From Streptomyces spinosus (GTDB taxonomy: Bacteria; Actinomycetota; Actinomycetes; Streptomycetales; Streptomycetaceae), in assembly GCF_020400655.1 (NCBI RefSeq), contig NZ_JAINRC010000002.1, forward strand, positions 558,001 to 622,000: DNA of 64,000 nucleotides, in the 5' to 3' direction. Each line of letters begins with the position of its first letter. Positions within the stretch are counted from its first letter, which is position 1. The notes beneath the pieces were generated by a model that was given only the letters and a program-made list of their open reading frames with translations, was not told the origin of the DNA and searched no databases. Positions 54,901 to 64,000 of the stretch are shown in pieces. The position numbers were made by a program, and so were the translations under genes.

Positions 54901-55928
54901 CCGGTGTGCGGCTGGAAGACCCGGTGCTGCTCGGCGTGCGAGAGCCGGGCGTACAGGGGCAGCACCTCGGTGAAGCGGTACTTCCTCTTCTCCAGCGCGT
55001 CCGCGGTGTCCCGGATCTCCCGTTCGCCGGAGAGGAAGACGAGGATGTCGCCCGGACCCTCGGCCTGGAGTTCCTCGACGGCGTCGCAGATGGCGGTGAT
55101 CTGGTCCCGGTCGGCGTCGTCCGTGTCCTCTTCGAGGAGCGGCCGGTAGCGCACCTCCACGGGATACGTCCGTCCGCTGACCTCGATGATCGGGGCGTCG
55201 CCGAAGTGCCGGGAGAACCGCTCCGGGTCGATGGTCGCCGAGGTGATGACGACCTTCAGGTCGGGCCGCTTCGGCAGCAGCTGGGCGAGGTAGCCCAGCA
55301 GGAAGTCGATGTTGAGGGACCGCTCGTGGGCCTCGTCGATGATGATCGTGTCGTAGGCGCGCAGCTCGCGGTCGGTCTGGATCTCGGCGAGCAGGATGCC
55401 GTCCGTCATCAGCTTGATGAAGGTGGCGTCCGGGTTCACCTGGTCGGTGAACCGGACCTTCCAGCCGACGGACTCGCCGAGGGGCGTCCTCAGCTCCTCC
55501 GCGACCCGTTCGGCGACGGTCCGGGCGGCGATCCGGCGGGGCTGGGTGTGCCCGATCATGCCGCGCACGCCCCGGCCCAGCTCCAGGCAGATCTTCGGGA
55601 TCTGGGTGGTCTTCCCGGAACCGGTCTCACCGGCCACGATGACGACCTGGTGATCGCGGATGGCGGCCGCGATGTCGTCCTTCTTCTGGCTGACCGGCAG
55701 CTGCTCGGGGTAGGTGACGGCCGGCACGCGTGAGCGCCGCTCGGCCATCCGGGCCTCGGCCTTGCCGATCTCGCCGTCGATCTCGGCGAGGACGGCGGCA
55801 CGGGCCTCCGGCTTACGGATCTTGCGTGCGCCCTCCAGCCGCCGGCCGATCCGGTGCGCGTCGCGCAGCGACAGCTCGGTCAGGCGGGGTGCGAGGGTGC
55901 CGAGGGCGGGGGCGGGATGCGTAGACAT
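51984..55928 (-). CDS. hrpA: ATP-dependent RNA helicase HrpA (DEAH)
   Basis: The 1314-residue protein has Walker A GETGSGKTTQ (100-109), DEAH box at 198-201 (IIIDEAHERS), SAT motif (VITSATIDPERF), motif VI QRKGRCGRT, the helicase-associated and OB domains, and the long HrpA C-terminal domain with repeated helices. HrpA unwinds RNA and in E. coli resolves stalled ribosomes and affects mRNA stability. The length matches E. coli HrpA (1300). A 1253-codon frame on the opposite strand is a codon-bias shadow. Confidence 0.97.
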   Translation of the reverse strand: MSTHPAPALGTLAPRLTELSLRDAHRIGRRLEGARKIRKPEARAAVLAEIDGEIGKAEARMAERRSRVPAVTYPEQLPVSQKKDDIAAAIRDHQVVIVAGETGSGKTTQIPKICLELGRGVRGMIGHTQPRRIAARTVAERVAEELRTPLGESVGWKVRFTDQVNPDATFIKLMTDGILLAEIQTDRELRAYDTIIIDEAHERSLNIDFLLGYLAQLLPKRPDLKVVITSATIDPERFSRHFGDAPIIEVSGRTYPVEVRYRPLLEEDTDDADRDQITAICDAVEELQAEGPGDILVFLSGEREIRDTADALEKRKYRFTEVLPLYARLSHAEQHRVFQPHTGRRIVLATNVAETSLTVPGIKYVIDPGFARISRYSHRTKVQRLPIEPVSQASANQRKGRCGRTSDGICIRLYSEDDFLARPEFTDAEILRTNLASVILQMTAAGLGDIEKFPFIDPPDHRNIRDGVQLLQELGALDPAQKDPRKRLTDTGRKLAQLPVDPRLARMVLEADKNGCVREVMVIAAALSIQDPRERPAEKQTQADQQHARFKDETSDFLAYLNLWRYVREQQRERGSSSFRRMCKQEYLNFLRIREWQDIYTQLRTVAKQMGIHLNDDEAPADRIHVSLLAGLLSHIGMKDVKDGNKNEYLGARNAKFAIFPGSALFRKQPKFVMSAELVETSRLWARVNARIEPEWVEPLAGHLLKRTYSEPHWEKDQAAVMAYEKVTLYGVPIVAQRKVNYGRIDPEVSRELFIRNALVEGDWRTHHKFFADNRKLLSEVEELEHRARRRDIVVDDDTLFDFYDQRVPEHVVSGAHFDSWWKRKRHEQPDFLDFEREMLIRESAEAVTKADYPDTWRQGQLKFRVTYQFEPGADADGVTVHIPLQVLNQVTDEGFDWQIPGLREEVVTELIRSLPKPIRRNYVPAPNYAKAFLEKAVPLQEPLTVTMARELKRMVGVPFEAEDFDWAKVPDHLKITFRIVDERRRKLAEDKDLEALKLRLKPKARQALSQAAAATASREGGESLERKGLTDWTIGTLTRVFETRRAGQPVKAYPALVDDGDTVSVRLFDTEAEQAEAMWKGTRRLILRNIPVNPAKFASEKLTNAQKLALSANPHGSIQALFDDCAMAAADKLIADFGGPAWDEESYRKLYDKVRAEIVDTTVRTVAQVQQVLAAWQACERRLKAVSSPALLANLTDVRKQLDALVKPGFVTWAGIRRLPDLMRYLVAADRRLQQMPTNVQRDTTRMEKVHEMQDEYAWLLEQLPKGRPVPADVLDIRWMLEELRVSYFAHALGTAYPVSDKRIVKAIDAAVP

Positions 55929-56015
55929 ACGCGGTCCAGGATCTCACCTGGGCCGAAAAACAGGCGAACGATTTGACCGGAGCGGTATGTCACGGCATGA
56001 CCTAGCGTGGTCGAT

Positions 56016-57074
56016 ATGCCTGATTCCCCTCACGGAGACCACGGCCGCCCCCCGACCCGCGCGGAGCGCTGGGCGGCGTTCAAGGCATCCCCCTTCCTCC
56101 CCGCCACGGTCCTGCTCCTGATCATCTCCGTCGCGGCCGGCTTCTTCGCCGGGTCCTACACGTACGCCATGGCGAACCCGACCCCGCACAGCATCCCCAC
56201 GGCGGTGACGGGCGCCTACGACCAGCCCGCGGCCCGCCGGTTCGTCGACGGCATGGAGAAGGCGCTCGGCGCCTCTCTGAAGCTGCGGCCGTACGACAAC
56301 CGGCAGGACGCGGTACGTGCGGTGGACCAGCAGGAGGTCTTCGCGGTGGTCGACGCGCCCGCCGGCGGCCGGACGATCACCCTCGACGTGTCGGGGGCCT
56401 CCGGCGCGACGGTGGCGCAGGTACTGGGGGAGACGGCGTTGAAGGTCGGCAAGGCCACCGGCACCACCGTGGTGCTGCACGACCTGAAACCGTTGCAGAG
56501 GGGCGACCCGAGGGGACTGGCCATCTTCTACATCTCCCTGGCCGCCGTGATCATCGGTTTCGTCGGCGCCATCCAGCTCAGCGTGCACGCGTCGGCGCTG
56601 AACCCGCTGGAGCGGATCTGCTTCACCGTCGCCTACGCCGTGCTCGGCGGGTTCACGATCGCCGCGGTGGTGGACTGGCTGCTGGGGGCGGTGCGGCTGC
56701 CGTTCGTGGAGTCCTGGGCGATCCTCACCTTCACGATGTTCACCTCGGGCATGGTCTTCACGATGTTCAACACCTTGTTCGGACGCTGGGCCATGCTGCC
56801 GACGTGGGGGCTGATGGTGCTGCTGGGCAACCCGTCGTCCGGCGGTGCCGTCTCCTGGCCCCTGCTGCCGTCCGTGCTGGGGACCGTCGGCCGCTGGCTG
56901 CCGCCGGGTGCCTCGGTGAACGCCCAGCACACGGCGGTGTACTTCCGCGGGCACCAGCACGCGTTCCCGTTCCTCGTGCTGGCGGGCTGGGCGGTCGTCT
57001 CCTGCGCGGTCTTCCTGATCTGGCGGCACCGCCATCCGGGCGGCAGACCGAGACAGCCGGCCCACGCGGCCTAG
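56016..57074 (+). CDS. Multi-pass membrane protein, ABC-2/Pip-like
   Basis: The 352-residue protein has one helix at ~30-50 (ATVLLLIISVAAGFFAGSYTYAM), an extracytoplasmic domain (~55-165) and five helices from ~170 to 335, ending in a basic tail. This arrangement resembles the YhgE/Pip and ABC-2 membrane families. The ATG has TAGCGT ending 7 nt upstream and no ribosome site, so it is probably leaderless. Function is unknown. It overlaps the convergent next gene by 4 bp. Confidence 0.78.
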   Translation: MPDSPHGDHGRPPTRAERWAAFKASPFLPATVLLLIISVAAGFFAGSYTYAMANPTPHSIPTAVTGAYDQPAARRFVDGMEKALGASLKLRPYDNRQDAVRAVDQQEVFAVVDAPAGGRTITLDVSGASGATVAQVLGETALKVGKATGTTVVLHDLKPLQRGDPRGLAIFYISLAAVIIGFVGAIQLSVHASALNPLERICFTVAYAVLGGFTIAAVVDWLLGAVRLPFVESWAILTFTMFTSGMVFTMFNTLFGRWAMLPTWGLMVLLGNPSSGGAVSWPLLPSVLGTVGRWLPPGASVNAQHTAVYFRGHQHAFPFLVLAGWAVVSCAVFLIWRHRHPGGRPRQPAHAA

Positions 57075-57388
57075 GGGATGCGCTGGGCGGGCGGGGCCGG
57101 CGGGTCCTCGGTGTGCCGGCGGGCCGGGCCGTCCCCGAGGGCGATCGACCTCGCGGTGTTGGAGACGGCCTTGATGCCCAGGTAGGCGGTGGTCGTGCCG
57201 CTGACGGCGGTGAACGCGGCGGTGAGGATGCCGACGATCACCGCCTTGTCCCCGTCGAGCCGCCACACACCGAAGACGGCGACCGCGGCGATCGCCAGAT
57301 TGCTGACGACGACCGCGAGCAGCCCGTACCGGGCCCGGTCCTTCTCCAGCTCGGTGTCCTGCACGACTCTGCCCTGGTCCCGGCCCAT
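57071..57388 (-). CDS. Small two-helix membrane protein
   Basis: The 105-residue protein has a charged N-terminus (VVQDTELEKDRARYG), two transmembrane segments (LLAVVVSNLAIAAVAVFGVW and AVIVGILTAAFTAVSGTTTAYLG in part) and a hydrophilic Pro-rich tail. GGGGGAG lies close to the ATG at 57388. No family is recognised. Confidence 0.68.
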   Translation of the reverse strand: MGRDQGRVVQDTELEKDRARYGLLAVVVSNLAIAAVAVFGVWRLDGDKAVIVGILTAAFTAVSGTTTAYLGIKAVSNTARSIALGDGPARRHTEDPPAPPAQRIP

Positions 57389-57480
57389 GTCTCCCCCGCC
57401 CCCCGCGCACCACACGCGATCAGCGCTGAACGTAGCGCCGACCGGGAGCGGTGCCAAGCGACCTGGATCCGCCAAATGAA

Positions 57481-57513
57481 AAGCCCCTCTCTGCTAGCTA
57501 CAGAGAGGGGCTT
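57481..57513 (-). terminator. Terminator of tRNA Phe-Asp-Glu cluster
   Basis: A perfect 13-bp stem AAGCCCCTCTCTG/CAGAGAGGGGCTT with a 7-nt loop is followed on the minus strand by TTCATTTGG. Confidence 0.85.
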
Positions 57514-57534
57514 ACACCCTGGAGAGGGCGGCGG

Positions 57535-57608
57535 TGGCTGGGGCCGGGGTCGAACCGGCGACCTTCCGCTTTTCAGGCGGACGCTCGTACCAACTGAGCT
57601 ACCCAGCC
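57535..57608 (-). tRNA. tRNA-Phe (GAA)
   Basis: The 74-nt cloverleaf has acceptor GGCTGGG/CCCAGCC and anticodon loop CTGAAAA. Confidence 0.95.
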
Positions 57609-57610
57609 AC

Positions 57611-57630
57611 GGTGTTTCACGTGAAACACC
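57611..57630. promoter_or_regulatory. parS centromere site
   Basis: GGTGTTTCACGTGAAACACC is a perfect 20-bp palindrome whose 16-bp core TGTTTCACGTGAAACA equals the consensus parS bound by ParB. It lies in the 24-bp spacer between tRNA-Phe and tRNA-Asp. Confidence 0.92.
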
Positions 57631-57632
57631 AG

Positions 57633-57707
57633 CGGTCCTGACGGGATTTGAACCCGCGGCCTCCACCTTGACAGGGTGGCGAGCACTCCAAACTGCTCCA
57701 CAGGACC
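57633..57707 (-). tRNA. tRNA-Asp (GTC), second copy
   Basis: Same 75-nt sequence as the gene at 51815-51889, anticodon GTC. Confidence 0.95.
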
Positions 57708-57743
57708 AAGCTTGCGTGCAACAGTGTCGCACACGGTATTGCG

Positions 57744-57816
57744 TGCCCCCAACGGGATTCGAACCCGTGCTACCGCCTTGAAAGGGCGGCGTCCTAGGCC
57801 GCTAGACGATGAGGGC
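57744..57816 (-). tRNA. tRNA-Glu (TTC)
   Basis: The 73-nt cloverleaf has acceptor GCCCTCA/TGGGGGC with one G-U pair and anticodon loop CTTTCAA. It is the first gene of the minus-strand Glu-Asp-Phe cluster. Confidence 0.95.
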
Positions 57817-57896
57817 TATCGGCCCGCCTGGGCGCTTCTCAGCGCGTCGGGGACGTGAGAAGCATATGGGATGGCGAGGGGTATCGCCAAAACGGT

Positions 57897-59426
57897 TTAC
57901 GGCGAGGTGCTGGGAGGCGTCGGGGAAGGGGACCGTGAGGTGCCGGTGGCGCCCGGTTGGTTGTCGTCCGCCAGATGGCGGCTGACCTCGGCCGTCGTGA
58001 GCCCCAGGCCGCCCAGCTTGATCGCATCCCAGGCCTGCAGCCTGCGGCTGTCCCGGTCGAAGTAGAGGATCGACGCCTCGATCGGGGCCGGGTACTCGCG
58101 CTCCACCGCCCGCAGCCCGCTGCCGCCGGTCGAGCCCTCCATGCGCAGCCGGGTGCCGAACCGCAGCAGCTCCGTCCCCTCGTGGTGCAGATGCCCGCAC
58201 AGCACCAGCGGCACCGTGCCGTCCGTCTCCCGGGCGGCGGACGGCTCGTGAGCGACCGCCACGTCCACGGGGGTGCCGGCCGTCCGCTGATCGCGCAGGG
58301 CGCTGGCCAGCCGGTCGCCCGCCAGCTGCTCGGACGCGGCACTGCCGGGCGCCGTCGAGCGGTCGGGGGTGAACTGCGGATCGCCGATGCCCGCGAAGCG
58401 CAGGCCCGCCACCGTCTCCGCCCGCCCGTCGTCCAGGACGCGCACGTTCTTCATGCGCTCCAGGTAGCGCTGGGTCGTCCGCGAGTCGTGGTTGCCGCGC
58501 ACCCAGACGTACGGCACGCCCAGGTCCCGGATCGGGTCGAGGAAGCCGTTCTCCGCCGCCGTACCGTGATCCATGGTGTCGCCGGAGTCGACGATCACGT
58601 CCACCTTGTACTGCTCCACCAGGGAGCCGATGATCTTCCAGCTCGCCGGGTTCAGGTGGATGTCCGACACGTGCAGGACGCGGATGGTGGAGGGGTCCGG
58701 CCGGTAGGCGGGGAGGGTGGAGGTGACGTCGTAGAGCTTGGTCACGTTCGTCACCAGACGTGCCAGCTCCTTCTGGTAGACGTCGAACTCCGTGACGATG
58801 CTGCGGGCGTTGCCGACCACCGACGGCGCCGAGCTGAGCAGTCCGGAGAAGCGCGGCTCCAGGACCGACTTCGGATTCCAGGTGGCGTACGCCGAAGCGG
58901 CGGCGGCGGCCAGCAGGGCCAGGGCCAGCCCGCCGGCGGCCACGGCCCGGCGCGGGCGGCGGTACACGGCGAGACCGAGGGCCGTGGCCCCGGAGACCAC
59001 GGCGACGCAGGAGCGCACGGCCAGGTCCAGCGTGCCGTGCTCGACGTCCCGGGTGACCTCGTCCTGGAGACCGGAGAGCCGTTCGGGGTGGTCGACCAGC
59101 GCCTGTGAGCGGAGCGGGTCCAGCTGGTCGACGTTCACGTCCAGGCGGACCGGCGCCACGTGGCTGTCCAGGCTGAGCGAGCCGAGCGGGGACACGTTGA
59201 TCTTCGTGCCGCCGCTGAGGGAGGGGCGCAGCGCCATCGTCGTGTCCATCGGGCCGACCGGGGCCCGGACGTTGCCGACGACCAGCAGGCCCAGCCAGGC
59301 GCCGACGAGGACGACCGCGGTGAGCCCCAGGGCCCGCAGCCACGGGTTGGGGCGGGCGGCGAGTTCCAGGGCGGGCAGTGGGCGGCGGCGGGCGGGGCGT
59401 GGGCGGTTCGGGGTCCGGTTCAGCAT
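57897..59426 (-). CDS. Membrane-anchored metallophosphoesterase
   Basis: The 509-residue protein has an N-terminal transmembrane helix (~31-52), a second hydrophobic pair at ~140-185 and an extracytoplasmic calcineurin-like domain at ~245-440. The domain has HVSDIHLN, VDSGDTMDHG, VRGNHDS and LCGHLHHEG, the full dinuclear-metal motif set. A Ser/Pro/Thr tail ends the protein. Substrate is unknown; the topology suggests action on wall or lipid phosphoesters. Confidence 0.9.
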   Translation of the reverse strand: MLNRTPNRPRPARRRPLPALELAARPNPWLRALGLTAVVLVGAWLGLLVVGNVRAPVGPMDTTMALRPSLSGGTKINVSPLGSLSLDSHVAPVRLDVNVDQLDPLRSQALVDHPERLSGLQDEVTRDVEHGTLDLAVRSCVAVVSGATALGLAVYRRPRRAVAAGGLALALLAAAAASAYATWNPKSVLEPRFSGLLSSAPSVVGNARSIVTEFDVYQKELARLVTNVTKLYDVTSTLPAYRPDPSTIRVLHVSDIHLNPASWKIIGSLVEQYKVDVIVDSGDTMDHGTAAENGFLDPIRDLGVPYVWVRGNHDSRTTQRYLERMKNVRVLDDGRAETVAGLRFAGIGDPQFTPDRSTAPGSAASEQLAGDRLASALRDQRTAGTPVDVAVAHEPSAARETDGTVPLVLCGHLHHEGTELLRFGTRLRMEGSTGGSGLRAVEREYPAPIEASILYFDRDSRRLQAWDAIKLGGLGLTTAEVSRHLADDNQPGATGTSRSPSPTPPSTSP

Positions 59427-59524
59427 GGTGCTCAGGGCTGCGACGGGGACGCGGGACGTGCCATTGGTGCCGTATGCCCAGGTCCTGTGGTGGATATGCG
59501 GCGGTGTTACCGGACAATGACCCT

Positions 59525-59875
59525 GTGCTGGAGATGACGCGCGAGGAGTTCGAGGAACTGGTCGCCGAGGCGCTCGACCGGATCCCGCCGGAGCTGACGC
59601 GGCTCATGGACAACGTGGCCGTGTTCGTGGAGGACGAGCCGCCCGCCGACGACCCCGAGCTGCTCGGGCTCTACGAGGGCACCCCGCTCACCGAGCGGGG
59701 CGAGTGGTACGCGGGCGTCCTGCCGGACCGGATCACCGTCTACCGCGGGCCCACGCTCAGGATGTGCGACAGCCGCGAGGACGTCGTCGCGGAGACCGAG
59801 GTGACCGTGGTGCACGAGATCGCCCACCACTTCGGCATCGACGACGCCCGCCTCCACGCCCTCGGCTACGGCTGA
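59525..59875 (+). CDS. Minimal zincin metallopeptidase-family protein
   Basis: The 116-residue protein has VHEIAHHFGIDD, a full HExxHxxGxxD zinc motif, at ~97-108 and an N-terminal helix MTREEFEELVAEALDRIPPEL. This is the small Zincin_1 (PF06262-type) family, widely conserved but uncharacterised. A GTG at 59525 gives the usual VLEMTREEF start; ATG 59534 is the alternative. It diverges from the phosphoesterase gene. Confidence 0.9.
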   Translation: MLEMTREEFEELVAEALDRIPPELTRLMDNVAVFVEDEPPADDPELLGLYEGTPLTERGEWYAGVLPDRITVYRGPTLRMCDSREDVVAETEVTVVHEIAHHFGIDDARLHALGYG

Positions 59876-60188
59876 GCACGTCGGCGCACGCGGATGGTCA
59901 GGCGGGCGTGCCGCCCCGTGGCCGCCGGGAAGGGCGTGCGGTTGGCGCGGACGGGTGGATGACCGCGCGGACGGGTGGGGTCGCGTGTGCGGGGCGGGGT
60001 GGTGCTCAGGGGGCCCGTGCGGGGCGGGTGACGCCGCGGGTGGTGGGTCCGGGGGTGTCCGGCGGGGATCGGGTCCCGGCCCGGCGCCGGGCCGGGCGTG
60101 GGCGTCGGTGCGGGCGGGGCGCGTGTCCTCCTGCGGGCGGCCGGAGTTGGGGAGGTTGACTCCTTTCCTTGCCCCGGAGGTGGCCACC
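59876..60188. other. GC-rich intergenic region, no gene seen
   Basis: These 313 bp are dominated by GGGTG/GGCGGG runs with no ribosome-site-associated start until the GGAGG at about 60176. No RNA gene or hairpin terminator is recognised. Confidence 0.55.
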
Positions 60189-60701
60189 GTGCGCCCCTTG
60201 TACCTACCCGCCCGACTCGCCGCCGCGGTACTGGCCGTCACCGCCGCCGCCGGCTGTGTGAGCGTGGGCGACGACGCGGGCCGGGCCCGGCCCTCCCACT
60301 CGGCGGGGCGGCACGGCGGCGAGGCGCCCGACGGCGGCCCGGTACCCGGCGTGGGCGGCTTCGCCGGGGTAGGCGGCGGGGCCGGCGACGGCAAGCACGG
60401 GCACGGCGGCAGGGCGAAGCGGGGGAAGAAGGACCCGGCGTCGGCCACCCCGTCCGCCGCGCGCAGCGCCTCCCGCGCACCGGCAGAGGCGGGCGAGAGT
60501 GCCGAGCCCGGCGAGCCGGTGCCGACGAACGCGCCGCCGACGCCCCCCGTGACCTCCGCCCCGCCCGAGCCGCCGGCCTCCACCCCACCCCCGCCCGTCA
60601 CCGAGCCCCCGTCGGCCGAGCCCTCCTCGTCGGCGCACGAGGAGACGGGTCCCCAGCTGGTCCAGCGGGAACCGGCACCGGCGGCGGGCGTACCGGCGTA
60701 G
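60189..60701 (+). CDS. Pro/Ser-rich lipoprotein
   Basis: The 170-residue protein starts at a GTG (GGAGG 8 nt upstream). Its signal RPLYLPARLAAAVLAVTAAAGC has lipobox AAAGC, Cys at ~23. The mature part is Gly/His/Lys-rich, then Pro/Ser/Ala/Thr-rich (APPTPPVTSAPPEPPASTPP) with no globular domain. It looks like a wall-spanning linker without an attached enzyme. Confidence 0.7.
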   Translation: MRPLYLPARLAAAVLAVTAAAGCVSVGDDAGRARPSHSAGRHGGEAPDGGPVPGVGGFAGVGGGAGDGKHGHGGRAKRGKKDPASATPSAARSASRAPAEAGESAEPGEPVPTNAPPTPPVTSAPPEPPASTPPPPVTEPPSAEPSSSAHEETGPQLVQREPAPAAGVPA

Positions 60702-60940
60702 ACGCGTGCGTGCGGCCGGACGGCGAGTGTGAGCTGTGCCTCTGCGACTCCATTTGCCTTCGGGGGTGGTAGGTGCGTATGGTGGTAGATCGTTTGATCC
60801 CATTTGCCCGGCGCCACCACAGAGCGCGCCGTGTGGCGCGTACTCTCCTTTGCCGTGGCGGACCGCATCGAGGCGGTCGTGAGCGATTCACGGAGTTGAC
60901 GGGCGCGTGCCGAAGAGACTCCGGAAGGTTTCGCATTCGC

Positions 60941-63127
<2,187 letters not shown>

Positions 63128-63159
63128 CACGGCATCGGCTGACGCCGGGTGAGACAGGG

Positions 63160-63195
63160 CGAGGGCCCGTACGACACCGTTCGTACGGGCCCTCG
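63160..63195. terminator. Terminator of the DEAD-box helicase gene
   Basis: A perfect 15-bp stem (63160-63174/63181-63195, arms CGAGGGCCCGTACGA and its complement) with a 6-nt loop lies 32 bp after the stop. Confidence 0.85.
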
Positions 63196-63269
63196 CGCGT
63201 ACCCGGGCCATCGTTTTCCGGTCATCGAGTGACGCATGTCACGCATCCCGTGAGGGAATTGCTGGGGGC

Positions 63270-64000
63270 ATGACAGATGACGCGAGCGCCGGTGGCCTGT
63301 CGGACGAGGAACGGCTGGCCCAGCTCGGCTACACCCAGGTCCTCGCCCGCCGCATGTCGGCGTTCTCGAACTACGCCGTCTCCTTCACGATCATCTCGGT
63401 GCTGTCCGGCTGCCTGACGCTGTACCTCTTCGGCATGACCACCGGCGGCCCCGCGGTGATCACCTGGGGCTGGGTGGCGGTGGGCCTGATGACGCTGTTC
63501 GTGGGCCTGTCCATGGCCGAGATCTGCTCGGCCTACCCGACCTCGGCGGGCCTGTACTTCTGGGCGCACCGCCTGGCGCCCCCGCGTTCGGCGGCGGCCT
63601 GGGCGTGGTTCACGGGCTGGTTCAACGTGCTGGGCCAGGTGGCGGTGACCGCCGGCATCGACTTCGGCGCGGCCTCCTTCCTCGGCGCCTGGCTGAACCT
63701 CCAGTTCGGCTTCCGGGTGACCCCCGGCCGCACGGTGCTGCTCTTCGCCGCGATCCTCCTCCTGCACGGCCTGCTGAACACCTTCGGCGTCCGGATCGTC
63801 GCGTTCCTGAACAGCGTGAGCGTGTGGTGGCACGTCCTCGGTGTCGCGGTGATCGTCGGCGCACTGGCGCTCGTCCCCGACCACCACCAGTCGGCGTCCT
63901 TCGTCTTCACGCACTTCGTCAACGAGACGGGCTGGGGCAGTACCCCGTACGTGGTGCTCCTGGGTCTGCTGATGGCCCAGTACACCTTCACCGGCTACGA
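63270..64000 (+). CDS. APC-superfamily amino acid permease, N-terminal part
   Basis: The frame from the ATG at 63270 is open to the window end (243 codons). After a hydrophilic start (DEERLAQLGYTQVLARRMSAF) come helices with the APC motif FSNYAVSFTIISVLSGCLTLY, WGWVAVGLMTLFVGLSMAEICSAYPTSAGLYFWAH (in parts) and PRSAAAWAWFTGWFNVLGQVA. This matches the GABA/choline-like amino acid:cation symporters of actinobacteria. The remainder lies beyond the window. Confidence 0.92.
   Translation, partial: MTDDASAGGLSDEERLAQLGYTQVLARRMSAFSNYAVSFTIISVLSGCLTLYLFGMTTGGPAVITWGWVAVGLMTLFVGLSMAEICSAYPTSAGLYFWAHRLAPPRSAAAWAWFTGWFNVLGQVAVTAGIDFGAASFLGAWLNLQFGFRVTPGRTVLLFAAILLLHGLLNTFGVRIVAFLNSVSVWWHVLGVAVIVGALALVPDHHQSASFVFTHFVNETGWGSTPYVVLLGLLMAQYTFTGY

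Noticed and set aside
51972..55733. 1253-codon plus-strand ORF
   Set aside because: It is antisense to hrpA; the open frame results from GC-rich third positions. The same holds for the long frames at 20082-22427 and 59507-63211.

Overview
The window is a high-GC actinobacterial chromosome segment with GTG and TTG starts, ATGA/GTGA overlaps and many long antisense shadow ORFs. BldC, an Lsr2-family protein, SigB-like sigma factors and an IdeR/DmdR-type iron box point to a Streptomyces core region. From memory, the gene order resembles the sigF - upp - dnaX - purL - purF - bldC - hrpA part of the Streptomyces coelicolor chromosome; this was not checked by alignment.

Layout. At 1-5.6 kb there is the tail of a likely TetR regulator, a 291-bp tandem duplication of the 3' end of a flavin/F420 oxidoreductase gene, and a MarR-controlled efflux block. 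In that block the MFS transporter and the neighbouring YceI protein both carry transthyretin-like beta-sandwich domains. At 6-8.1 kb lie two adjacent SigB-type sigma factors without anti-sigma partners. From 8.2 to 16.2 kb are housekeeping genes (tRNA-Ser, tadA and its associated gene, upp, a LytR_C protein, a HerA-like ATPase, HdeD, a DNA glycosylase). At 16.3-20 kb a perfect iron-box-like palindrome separates a siderophore-interacting protein from a penicillin-acylase-like Ntn hydrolase that overlaps an acyltransferase gene.

At 20.2-25.5 kb are a CopC-CopD fusion, a DksA/TraR zinc-finger protein, an old-yellow-enzyme and a PIN/RHH toxin-antitoxin pair. From 25.4 to 47.4 kb are tRNA-Ser, the SRP RNA, dnaX and seven purine genes (purD, purC, purSQL, purF, purM), which together supply most steps from PRPP to SAICAR. 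Between them lie a peptidase-like membrane protein lacking HExxH, a two-component/ABC cassette bounded by duplicated tRNA-Gly genes, an Lsr2-family gene and a decayed phytase-like esterase gene.

From 47.4 to 64 kb are a DUF3073 gene, vdh, a conserved unknown gene, bldC with a long leader full of inverted repeats, tRNA-Asp, hrpA, a tRNA Phe-Asp-Glu cluster containing a perfect parS palindrome, a metallophosphoesterase, a minimal zincin, a lipoprotein, a DEAD-box helicase with a 102-bp repeat tail, and the start of an APC permease.

A recurring pattern is a TANNNT -10 box placed 6-8 nt before the start codon with no Shine-Dalgarno sequence (upp, dnaX, purD, purF, the antitoxin and others), suggesting that leaderless mRNAs are common here. 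No phage, insertion sequence, CRISPR array or biosynthetic cluster was seen.
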